From Betaproteobacteria bacterium (lineage in GTDB: Bacteria > Pseudomonadota > Gammaproteobacteria > Burkholderiales > SG8-41), in NCBI GenBank assembly GCA_025356695.1, contig JANXSE010000010.1, positions 1 through 22,483 of the forward strand: DNA of 22,483 nt. The letters run 5' to 3'. The notes under the pieces were generated by a model. The model did no database searches. It saw only the letters and a program-made list of their open reading frames with translations, and had not been told where the DNA came from. A program made the translations under genes and the position numbers. Below are positions 7,356 to 14,431 of the stretch, piece after piece; the stretch's first letter is position 1; each line of letters begins with the position of its first letter.

Positions 7356-8555
7356 ATGCAGGATGATCCGGTCGTCATCGTCGGCACGGCGCGCACGCCA
7401 ATGGGTGGTTTTCAGGGCGATTTCAAAAATCTGACCGCAGCAACGCTGGGCGCCGTCGCCATCAAGGCGGCGATCGAACGCGCCGGCATCGAATTTTCTG
7501 CCGTCGATGAAGTCATCATGGGTAACGTGCTGTCGGCTGGACAAGGCCAGGCACCAGCGCGTCAGGCCGCGCTTGGCGCCGGTCTGCCGCTCAGCGTCGG
7601 CTGCACCACCATCAACAAAATGTGCGGCTCTGGCATGAAAGCGGCGATGCTCGCGCACGACCTGCTGCTCGCCGGCGGCAACAAGATCATGGTCGCCGGT
7701 GGCATGGAGTCGATGAGCAATGCGCCCTACCTGCTAGCGAAAGCGCGCGCGGGTCTGCGCCTCGGCCACGGCGAAATCAAAGACCACCTGTTTCTCGACG
7801 GGCTCGAAGACGCCTATCAGCGCGACGACAAGGGTGGCGGCCGTTTGATGGGCACATTTGCCGAAGACACCGCAAGCAAGTACCAGTTCTCGCGCGAAGC
7901 GCAGGACGCGTTCGCCATCACCTCGCTCAAACGCGCACAGCAGGCCATACAATCCGGCGCGTTTACTGCCGAAATCGCCGCGGTCACTCTCAGCGGCCGC
8001 GGCGCCGCAACAACGATTGCACAGGACGAGCAGCCGCTCAAGGCCAACCTCGACAAGATCCCGCAACTGAAACCGGTGTTCCGCAAGAACGGCACGGTCA
8101 CCGCGGCGAATTCGAGTTCGATTTCCGACGGCGCCGCCGCGCTGGTACTGATGCGGCTGTCAGAAGCAAAGCGGCGCGGCCTCGCGCCGCGCGCGCACAT
8201 CGTCGCCCACACCACCCACGCGCAGGAGCCGGGCTGGTTCACCACCGCGCCGGTCGGCGCGATGAAAAAATTGTTCGCGCAAAGCGGCTGGAACGGCAAC
8301 GATGTCGATCTTTTCGAAATCAACGAGGCCTTCGCCGTCGTCACGATGGCGGCCATGCACGACCTCGATCTGCCGCACGACAAGGTCAACGTGCACGGCG
8401 GCGCCTGCGCGCTCGGCCATCCGATCGGCGCCAGCGGCGCGCGCATCATGGTGACGCTGCTGGCCGCCCTGGAAAAATACAATCTGCGCCGCGGCATCGC
8501 CGCGCTCTGCATCGGCGGCGGCGAAGCCACCGCCATCGCCATCGAACGCATTTAG
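7356..8555 (+). CDS. Acetyl-CoA C-acyltransferase (thiolase)
   Basis: It condenses two acetyl-CoA to acetoacetyl-CoA or thiolytically cleaves 3-ketoacyl-CoA. The 399 residues carry all thiolase signatures. The acyl-accepting Cys90 is in INKMCGSGMKA. NEAFAVV is near 330, His355 is in CALGHPIGASG, and Cys385 is in CIGGGEA. The ATG at 7356 is preceded by GGGAG at a 5-nt spacing; an upstream in-frame TTG is less likely. Family resemblance is to AtoB/PhaA-type acetyl-CoA acetyltransferases, but substrate range cannot be read from sequence. It is the first gene of an operon with an isomerase-like and a macro-domain protein, behind a MerR-type operator shared with phaC. The product could therefore supply acetoacetyl-CoA for PHA or degrade it when the polymer is mobilised. 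Confidence 0.94.
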   Translation: MQDDPVVIVGTARTPMGGFQGDFKNLTAATLGAVAIKAAIERAGIEFSAVDEVIMGNVLSAGQGQAPARQAALGAGLPLSVGCTTINKMCGSGMKAAMLAHDLLLAGGNKIMVAGGMESMSNAPYLLAKARAGLRLGHGEIKDHLFLDGLEDAYQRDDKGGGRLMGTFAEDTASKYQFSREAQDAFAITSLKRAQQAIQSGAFTAEIAAVTLSGRGAATTIAQDEQPLKANLDKIPQLKPVFRKNGTVTAANSSSISDGAAALVLMRLSEAKRRGLAPRAHIVAHTTHAQEPGWFTTAPVGAMKKLFAQSGWNGNDVDLFEINEAFAVVTMAAMHDLDLPHDKVNVHGGACALGHPIGASGARIMVTLLAALEKYNLRRGIAALCIGGGEATAIAIERI

Positions 8556-8571
8556 CCGAAAAGGAGCATGC

Positions 8572-9174
8572 ATGGGAAACCCGATCGATTTTTATTTCGA
8601 TTACTCGTCGCCGTACGGTTACATCGCGGCGATGAAAATCGACGAGCTCGCAGCAAAATACGGGCGCACGGTGAACTGGAAACCGGTGCTGCTGGGCGCG
8701 GTATTCAAAGTCACGGGCGCGAAACCCCTGCCGACACTGCCGCTGAAAGGCGATTACTCGTTACGCGACATCCCGCGTTCGGCGCGCTTTCACGGCCTGC
8801 CCTACAAACACCCGTCGAAATTTCCAATTGCCGGCCAGGCGCCGTCGCGCGCCTTCTACTGGGTGAACGAACGCGACCCCGCACTCGCGCACGATCTCGC
8901 CCGCGCGCTCTATCGCGCCTACTTCGTCGACGACCGCGATATCTCAAGCCCGGAAATCACCGCTGATGTGGCGGCCAGCACGGGGTTAAAACGCGACGAA
9001 GTACTGGCCGCCCTCGGCAACGAGGCGGTCAAGGACAAACTCAAAATCGAAGTCGAGGCGGCGATTGCGCGCGGCGTATTCGGTTCGCCGTACTTCGTGA
9101 TCGACGGCGAACCCTTCTGGGGCGTCGATCGGTTCGAACAGATGGAACGCTGGCTGGGCAGCGGCCCGTTCTGA
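8572..9174 (+). CDS. 2-hydroxychromene-2-carboxylate isomerase-like protein (DsbA/kappa-GST fold)
   Basis: The 200-residue protein belongs to the thioredoxin-fold family that includes glutathione-dependent 2-hydroxychromene-2-carboxylate isomerase (naphthalene pathway) and kappa-class glutathione transferases. The N-terminus MGNPIDFYFDYSSPYGYIAA holds the SSPYGY motif, where the serine binds the glutathione thiolate. The C-terminal GVFGSPYFVIDGEPFWGVDRFEQMERWL segment is diagnostic. The start has a consensus AAGGAG at 5 nt; a second ATG four bases upstream is out of frame. It lies 16 bp after the thiolase. No naphthalene-pathway genes are nearby, so its substrate here is probably another glutathione-dependent isomerisation or detoxification step. 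Confidence 0.9.
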   Translation: MGNPIDFYFDYSSPYGYIAAMKIDELAAKYGRTVNWKPVLLGAVFKVTGAKPLPTLPLKGDYSLRDIPRSARFHGLPYKHPSKFPIAGQAPSRAFYWVNERDPALAHDLARALYRAYFVDDRDISSPEITADVAASTGLKRDEVLAALGNEAVKDKLKIEVEAAIARGVFGSPYFVIDGEPFWGVDRFEQMERWLGSGPF

Positions 9175-9177
9175 CGC

Positions 9178-9699
9178 GTGACTTCAGCACGCGACATTCT
9201 GCAGGCGGTTGAAGCGAACATCGTCACGCTGGCGGTCGATGCCATCGTCAACGCCGCCAACACCACGCTGCTCGGCGGTGGCGGCGTCGATGGCGCCATA
9301 CACCGCGCCGCCGGTCCCGCACTGCTGGCAGAGTGCCGTGCCCTGAACGGATGCCGCACCGGCGAGGCAAAGCTTACGCGCGGCCACAAACTGAAGGCGG
9401 GATACGTGATTCACACGGTGGGCCCGGTGTGGCATGGCGGCACACGGCGCGAACCCGAACTGCTTGCCTCGTGTTACCGCACGAGCCTCGCGCTGGCACT
9501 TGAGCACGGCGTAAAAACGATCGCGTTTCCGGCGATCAGCTGCGGTGTCTACGGTTACCCGCTTGAACAGGCGGTCGCCATCGCCGTGCGCGAGACCGCA
9601 GCCTTCGTCGCCGCAAACCCGGCGTTCGAAAAAATCATCTTCGCCTGTTTTAGCCGGGACGCGCTGGACGCCTACACGCGCGAACTCAATCGCCTCTGA
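9178..9699 (+). CDS. Macro domain protein (O-acetyl-ADP-ribose deacetylase-like)
   Basis: The 173-residue protein is a single macro domain, which binds ADP-ribose and in many bacteria removes the acetyl group from O-acetyl-ADP-ribose or reverses mono-ADP-ribosylation. Diagnostic motifs are [27 protein letters not shown] (about 20-46, partly the catalytic Asn/Asp loop), the [12 protein letters not shown] segment and [12 protein letters not shown]. The start is GTG, 3 nt after the preceding stop, which suggests translational coupling. A macro-domain gene as third member of a thiolase operon is unusual. It may link acyl-CoA/NAD status to ADP-ribose metabolism, but that is inference. Confidence 0.93.
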   Translation: MTSARDILQAVEANIVTLAVDAIVNAANTTLLGGGGVDGAIHRAAGPALLAECRALNGCRTGEAKLTRGHKLKAGYVIHTVGPVWHGGTRREPELLASCYRTSLALALEHGVKTIAFPAISCGVYGYPLEQAVAIAVRETAAFVAANPAFEKIIFACFSRDALDAYTRELNRL

Positions 9700-9711
9700 A
9701 GCAGCACTCGC

Positions 9712-10464
9712 CTAGAACGCATAACGACGCATGCCGCCATCGACAGGGATCACTGTGCCGGTGATGTAACGCGCCAGCGGCGAGGCAAGGAACACCACCA
9801 GATTGGCGACGTCCTCCGGCTGACCAAGTTCGCCGAGCGGAATATCTTCGCGCGCATACTTGGCACGCACTTCCTCGGAATAATTGCGCAGAATCTGCTC
9901 GCTGACGATCTTGCCCGGCGCAATCGAGTTGACCGTAATCTTGTAACGCCCGACCTCGCGCGACAGCGCTTTGGCCCAGCCATGCAGCGCGGCTTTCGCC
10001 GCGTAGGCGATATTCATGCGGTCGGGTTCCGATTTACCCGACAGGTTGATCACTCGCCCGAAGCGCCGCGCCATCATGTCCGGAATCACCGCCTGGGTGA
10101 GCTGGCGCACGCGCGTAAAGTTGAGCGTCAACCCGTCTTCCCAGACGTTTTCGGCGCCGATGATCGGCAGTTGCTGGCTGCCGCCGGCCGCATTGACGAG
10201 AATCTGGATATGGTTGAAAGCCTGCCGCGCCGCCGCTGTGATCTGCGCCGGCGCTTCGGGCTGCATGATGTCGGCCACAATGACATGCGGCTTAACGCCG
10301 CCGGCGGCGACGATTTCCGCGGACAATTGCTCAAGCAGTTCGGCGCGCCGCGCCACCACCGCCACCTGCACGCCTTCGAGCGCCAGTGCTTTGGCGCAGG
10401 CGCGGCCGATGCCGGCGCTGGCGCCGGTGACCAGCGCCGTTTTGTCTTTCAGGTTTGTTTCCAT
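9712..10464 (-). CDS. Short-chain dehydrogenase/reductase, atypical active site
   Basis: The 250-residue SDR has the Rossmann motif TGASAGIG (13-20), the NAAG motif (91-94), the segment VINLSGKSEPDR (Ser142) and the C-terminal GTVIPVDGG, resembling FabG-like 3-oxoacyl reductases. The catalytic helix reads AYAAKAALHGW. Tyr154 and Lys157 are three apart, one fewer than in the canonical YxxxK, so this is a divergent SDR or an inactive one. The ATG at 10464 gives METNLKDKTALV and is preceded by AGGAG at a long 12-nt spacing; the frame is open further upstream. It converges on the macro-domain gene (12 bp apart) and diverges from liuC. Substrate unknown. Confidence 0.85.
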   Translation of the reverse strand: METNLKDKTALVTGASAGIGRACAKALALEGVQVAVVARRAELLEQLSAEIVAAGGVKPHVIVADIMQPEAPAQITAAARQAFNHIQILVNAAGGSQQLPIIGAENVWEDGLTLNFTRVRQLTQAVIPDMMARRFGRVINLSGKSEPDRMNIAYAAKAALHGWAKALSREVGRYKITVNSIAPGKIVSEQILRNYSEEVRAKYAREDIPLGELGQPEDVANLVVFLASPLARYITGTVIPVDGGMRRYAF

Positions 10465-10577
10465 GTGTTGTGGCGGCTCCTGTTTGAATGCCAACGGTGC
10501 CGCGCTGCGCGGGTGGATCACGGCGAAGGGCGATCATACGACAGGTCGGCGCCGCGCCGGAAGGCGCGGCGCATGGC

Positions 10578-10583
10578 TATAAT
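10578..10583 (+). promoter_or_regulatory. Putative -10 element upstream of liuC
   Basis: A consensus TATAAT lies about 108 bp before the liuC ATG in the 226-bp gap between the divergent SDR and liuC. The region 17 bp upstream has no good -35 match and no TG extension. No copy of the MerR/LiuR-like palindrome was found in this gap, so the regulator seen elsewhere in the window probably does not act here. Confidence 0.35.
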
Positions 10584-10690
10584 GTAAACCGGAGTCTTCC
10601 ACCGGCACTGCCGGCGCTTCTGATGGCCATCTTGGCGTCGCGCCTGCGCGCCGGCGTGAAAAAACAATTCAAACAGCGACTGGAACAATC

Positions 10691-11509
10691 ATGACCAGCA
10701 AGGTGTTGTCGCAAATCGACAGGGACGGCAATGCAACCGTCGCCTTGAACCGCCCGGATGTGCACAATGCGCTCGACCCCGAAATGGGTGTGCAGCTGAT
10801 CACCACGCTGAAGGCGCTCGAAGCCAATCCGAACGTGCGCGCCGTCGTCATCATGGGCCAGGGCGACAGCTTTTGCGCCGGCGCCGACATCGGCCACATG
10901 CGCAAGAGCGCGAATTTTTCGAAAAAGCAGAATTACGAAGCCGCGCTGGCGCAGGCGCAGATCTTCAACATCATTTATGCCTTGAAGAAACCCACGGTGG
11001 CGCGCGTGCACGGCGCGGTGCGCGGCGGCGGTGTCGGCATCGTCGCCGCCTGCGACATCGCGATCGGCTCGCGCGATGCGACTTTCCGCTTGTCCGAGGT
11101 GCGTCTCGGCCTTGCGCCGGTGATGATCAGCCCTTATGTAGTAACGGCGATCGGTGAGCGCCAGTCACGGCGTTATTTTCTGACCGGCGAGACCTTCGAC
11201 GCAGCAGAAGCATTCCGCGTCGGCCTGTTGCACGACATCGTCGAAAGCGGCGAACTCAACGCGCGCATCGGCAACGTGCTGGCCGAACTCTATTGCGGCG
11301 GGCCGAAGGCGATTGTTTTTGCCAAGCAGCAGATCGCGAAAGTCGCGCACGCCAGCGTCGGCCCTGAGACCGTCGTCGAAACCGCGCGCACCATTGCGGA
11401 AATCCGTGCCACGCCGGAAGCGCAGGAAGGTCTTGGCGCCTTTCTGGAGAAGCGCAGCGCCGCCTGGGTGGCACCGGTGTCGGCGACCAAGAAAAAGAAA
11501 AAGCGCTAG
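10691..11509 (+). CDS. liuC: Methylglutaconyl-CoA hydratase (enoyl-CoA hydratase family)
   Basis: It hydrates 3-methylglutaconyl-CoA to HMG-CoA in leucine degradation. The 272-residue crotonase-fold protein has FCAGADIGHM (61-70) and retains Glu136 in FRLSEVRLGLAP. The position of the other crotonase glutamate is Gly116 in GGGVGIVAACDIAI. This pattern, with the VMISPYVVTAIGERQSRRYFLTGE region, is characteristic of bacterial LiuC-type hydratases. The following HMG-CoA lyase gene, 9 bp away, supports the assignment. The C-terminus ends in an unusual basic tail of five lysines and an arginine, probably a disordered extension. The ATG lies 7-10 nt after a weak GGAA. Confidence 0.88.
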   Translation: MTSKVLSQIDRDGNATVALNRPDVHNALDPEMGVQLITTLKALEANPNVRAVVIMGQGDSFCAGADIGHMRKSANFSKKQNYEAALAQAQIFNIIYALKKPTVARVHGAVRGGGVGIVAACDIAIGSRDATFRLSEVRLGLAPVMISPYVVTAIGERQSRRYFLTGETFDAAEAFRVGLLHDIVESGELNARIGNVLAELYCGGPKAIVFAKQQIAKVAHASVGPETVVETARTIAEIRATPEAQEGLGAFLEKRSAAWVAPVSATKKKKKR

Positions 11510-11518
11510 GGGCCTGGC

Positions 11519-12430
11519 ATGGCGATCCCCACCCGCGTCCGCATTGTCGAAGTCGGCCCGCGCGACGGCCTGCAAAACGAGGCGCAGAACGTGCCCGCCG
11601 CCGTGAAGATCGAACTAATCGACCGCCTGACTGACGCCGGCCTGCCGGTGATTGAAGCGACCGCCTTCGTCTCGCCGAAGTGGGTGCCGCAGATGGCCGA
11701 CAATGCCGAAGTGATGGCCGGCATCCGCCGCAAACCCGGCGTCGGTTATCCGGTGCTGGTGCCCAATCGCAAGGGACTCGACGCCGCGATTGCGGCGGGT
11801 TGCGATGAAGTTGTGGTGTTCGGCGCAGCGACTGAATCGTTTTCCCGGCGCAATACGAATTGTTCGATCGACGAAGGCCTCGCGCGCTTTTCCGAAGTCT
11901 GCGCCGAAGCGATCGCGCGCGGGCTCCGCGTGCGCGGCGACATTTCGGTCTGTCTCGGCTGCCCCTACGAAGGCGAAGTAAAGCCCGCGCAGGTCACGCG
12001 CGTGGCACGCGAATTGTTTGCCATGGGCTGTTATGAAATCACCATCGCCGACACCATCGGCACCGGTACGCCGGGCCGCACGCGTGCGGTGATCGAAGAC
12101 GTCGCACAATACATTCCGGCGGAAAAACTCGCCGGACATTTTCACGACACTTACGGCCAGGCGCTCGCCAACACGCTGGCGGCACTCGAATGCGGTGTCG
12201 CCACCTTCGACAGTTCGGTGGCCGGTCTCGGCGGCTGCCCCTACGCCAAGGGCGCCACCGGCAACGTCGCCAGCGAAGACCTGCTCTACATGCTCGACGG
12301 CATGGGCATTGCCACCGGCATCGACATGCAGAAACTGGTCGCCGCCGGCGACTTCATCTGCAAGGCGCTCGGCCGCCCGACGCAATCGCGCGTGGCGCGC
12401 GCGCTCGCCGGCAAATTCGCGGCGGCATGA
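11519..12430 (+). CDS. liuE: Hydroxymethylglutaryl-CoA lyase
   Basis: It cleaves HMG-CoA into acetoacetate and acetyl-CoA, the last step of leucine degradation. The 303-residue TIM-barrel protein begins with the DRE-TIM motif EVGPRDGLQNE (Arg15, Asp16). Metal-binding His207 and His209 are in GHFHDTYGQA. The HMG-CoA lyase signature SVAGLGGCPYAKGATGN carries the catalytic Cys240. It follows liuC by 9 bp, with a purine-rich AGGGG before the ATG, and its stop overlaps the next start (ATGA). Intact family length. Confidence 0.95.
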   Translation: MAIPTRVRIVEVGPRDGLQNEAQNVPAAVKIELIDRLTDAGLPVIEATAFVSPKWVPQMADNAEVMAGIRRKPGVGYPVLVPNRKGLDAAIAAGCDEVVVFGAATESFSRRNTNCSIDEGLARFSEVCAEAIARGLRVRGDISVCLGCPYEGEVKPAQVTRVARELFAMGCYEITIADTIGTGTPGRTRAVIEDVAQYIPAEKLAGHFHDTYGQALANTLAALECGVATFDSSVAGLGGCPYAKGATGNVASEDLLYMLDGMGIATGIDMQKLVAAGDFICKALGRPTQSRVARALAGKFAAA

Positions 12431-12606
12431 GCGACGAGGTCGAATCGCCGTGCGTGTTCGTGTGCGAGATCGACGCGGAGAGCGGCTGGTGCCGCGGCTG
12501 CCGGCGCACGCTGCGGGAAATTTCTTACTGGACGACTTACACACCGGCGCAACAACGCGCGCTGCTCGCCGAGCTTGAACAACGCAAAATCGCCGCCACG
12601 CAATAA
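12427..12606 (+). CDS. DUF1289 family small cysteine-rich protein
   Basis: A 59-residue protein with four cysteines arranged as SPCVFVCEID...GWCRGCRRTLREISYW, the hallmark of DUF1289 (PF06945). The spacing suggests a small metal or Fe-S binding fold, but no function is established. Its ATG overlaps the liuE stop by four bases, indicating translational coupling. The gene is probably incidental to leucine breakdown, because DUF1289 proteins occur in many contexts. The in-frame open sequence inside liuE was rejected as the N-terminus, since the DUF1289 motif begins right after this ATG. Confidence 0.87.
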   Translation: MSDEVESPCVFVCEIDAESGWCRGCRRTLREISYWTTYTPAQQRALLAELEQRKIAATQ

Positions 12607-12636
12607 CTCAACCCAACCGCTTCAACGGAGTCCGTC

Positions 12637-13194
12637 ATGCCGCTACCGCCCGCCGCCCCCAGAAAACACATGCATACCCGCGACATCCAGTGTTGCGGTT
12701 ACGAGCGCGAAGACGGCCTGTGGGACATCGAAGGCCATCTGGTCGACACCAAGTCGTTTCCCACCACCGCGCGCGACACCGGCCGCGCGCGCCAGCCGGG
12801 CGAACCGATCCACAACATGTGGCTACGTCTGACGGTTGATCTCGACATGGTGATCCGCGAGGTCGAGGCGGTGACGGACGCCAGTCCCTACAACCTGTGC
12901 CCGACGATCACGCCCAATTTCAAAAAGCTGATCGGCATCACCATCGGCCCGGGTTGGCGCAGGAAAATGCTTGAACATCTCGGCGACGTCAGAGGCTGTA
13001 CGCATCTGGTCGAACTGCTCGGCCCGCTCGCCACTACGGCGTTTCAAGCTACCAACCGCGCGCGCGAAAACCGCCGCGCCGCGAACGCAGAAATCGGCGC
13101 CAAACGGCCGTTCCAGATCAACGCCTGTCACATGTACAAGGAAGACGGCGAGTGGGTGAAAGAACGCTGGCCGGCTTTTTACACCGGCAAATAG
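12637..13194 (+). CDS. DUF2889 domain protein
   Basis: The 185-residue protein matches DUF2889: an N-terminal MHTRDIQCCGYEREDGLWDIEGHLVDTK segment, a central NMWLRLTVDLDMVIREVEA strand region and a conserved CTHLVELLGPLATTAFQ motif. The family is common in betaproteobacteria but has no established function. The ATG at 12637 has GGAG six bases upstream; an internal ATG at 12670 is closer to the conserved start. The gene lies 30 bp after the DUF1289 gene and probably ends the liuCE transcript. It converges on the MFS gene with only 4 bp between stops, so no independent terminator fits there. Confidence 0.83.
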   Translation: MPLPPAAPRKHMHTRDIQCCGYEREDGLWDIEGHLVDTKSFPTTARDTGRARQPGEPIHNMWLRLTVDLDMVIREVEAVTDASPYNLCPTITPNFKKLIGITIGPGWRRKMLEHLGDVRGCTHLVELLGPLATTAFQATNRARENRRAANAEIGAKRPFQINACHMYKEDGEWVKERWPAFYTGK

Positions 13195-13198
13195 CGTT

Positions 13199-14431
13199 TC
13201 AGCCGCGCGCGCGACGCGCGGCGATGAAGCGCACCAGCGGCGACAGCGCGCCGAAGATGCCGATGCTGGCGAACGCCAGCCCCCACGCCATCACGTTGCG
13301 GTTGCCACCGGCAAGATCGAGCACGACACCAAACACCAGCGGCGCCAGAAATGCCGCGGTAAATCCCGACAGTGAATACACCGCCATCGTCGCCCCGCGT
13401 TGTTGCGGCGGTGTTGCGGCAATCACGCCGGAGGTCAGCGCACCGGAATCGCCGAGCATGCAGCCGTAATGCACGCACATCAGCAAAAACACGAACAGCC
13501 ACGGCAACGCTGCGGTGAAACCAACCACGCAGGCCAGCACACCCGAAGCGCCCATGAAGAGGAAGATCATGCGCTCGCGCCCGAAGCGGATGGCCAGCTC
13601 GTTGCCGCTGACACTCATGACCGGACCCAGCACGTTGATGATGGCGGCCAGCGTCGCTGCCGCCAGCGGCAGGCCCATGCCTTCCGGCTGCAGGCTGCCG
13701 CAGAAAACCAGGAAAGCGACCATCCACGAACGCTGGCCGAACAACTCGTAGTTGTGCAGCGAATAACCCAGCACGTAGAGACGGGTCTTGCGGTTTTTCA
13801 GCACCGGCCTGAAATCGAGCAGGGCCGGTGCCGCGGCAATTTCGTGCGCCGCATGCACGCGGCCCTTCGGCATGCCCAGCATGACAAGTGCCGCCGCCAA
13901 TACCGGCCCGATGGCACCGAACGCAAATGCCGCCGGCCAGCCAAAGGTCGCGGCGATCTTGCCGCTGACGACGATCGAAATGCTCGAACCAACGCCGAAT
14001 GCCGCGGTGTAGAAGGCGGTGGCACGCGATTGCGCCGCCCCTTGCAAATGATCGGTCAACGACTTCAAACCCGGCATATAGGTGCCGCCGAGTCCGGCAC
14101 CGATCACGAACTGGCACAGCAGGGCGCTCCACAGTCCTTGCGCGAACAAGGCGAAGCACGCCGCCCCGAGCGCCGACAGCGCGCAGGCGAAAACGTAGAT
14201 ACGGCGCGAATCAATGCGGTCGGTGAGGCTCGACAACACCGGCACCGCCACCATATAACCGGTATAGAAAATACCGCCGATGAGGCCCGCCTCGGCGTTG
14301 CTGAGCGTCCATTCCTTCATCAGCCCGGGCAACAGCGTGGTGTAACAGGCGAAGCCCGTCATGCTGAAGGCTTCGGCAATGCACATCACCATGGTCATGC
14401 CGACCGGCGTGCCCAAACGTACTGTTGTCAT
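13199..14431 (-). CDS. Major facilitator superfamily transporter
   Basis: A 410-residue hydrophobic protein with the regular spacing of about twelve membrane helices. The first helix is at about 12-35 (MTMVMCIAEAFSMTGFACY). The loop between helices 2 and 3 carries SSLTDRIDSRRIYVFA, a variant of the MFS GxxxDRxGRR motif. It should be an inner-membrane secondary transporter; the substrate cannot be inferred. Its ATG overlaps the stop of the upstream flavoprotein gene by four bases (ATGA), so it is translationally coupled and may move the substrate or product of that enzyme. It converges with the DUF2889 gene. Confidence 0.88.
   Translation of the reverse strand: MTTVRLGTPVGMTMVMCIAEAFSMTGFACYTTLLPGLMKEWTLSNAEAGLIGGIFYTGYMVAVPVLSSLTDRIDSRRIYVFACALSALGAACFALFAQGLWSALLCQFVIGAGLGGTYMPGLKSLTDHLQGAAQSRATAFYTAAFGVGSSISIVVSGKIAATFGWPAAFAFGAIGPVLAAALVMLGMPKGRVHAAHEIAAAPALLDFRPVLKNRKTRLYVLGYSLHNYELFGQRSWMVAFLVFCGSLQPEGMGLPLAAATLAAIINVLGPVMSVSGNELAIRFGRERMIFLFMGASGVLACVVGFTAALPWLFVFLLMCVHYGCMLGDSGALTSGVIAATPPQQRGATMAVYSLSGFTAAFLAPLVFGVVLDLAGGNRNVMAWGLAFASIGIFGALSPLVRFIAARRARG

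Noticed and set aside
10465..10690. A MerR/LiuR-like operator upstream of liuC
   Set aside because: No ACGTTAACGT-type palindrome was found in the gap.
13195..13198. A terminator between the convergent DUF2889 and MFS genes
   Set aside because: Only 4 bp separate the stops; no hairpin with a T-run was seen there.
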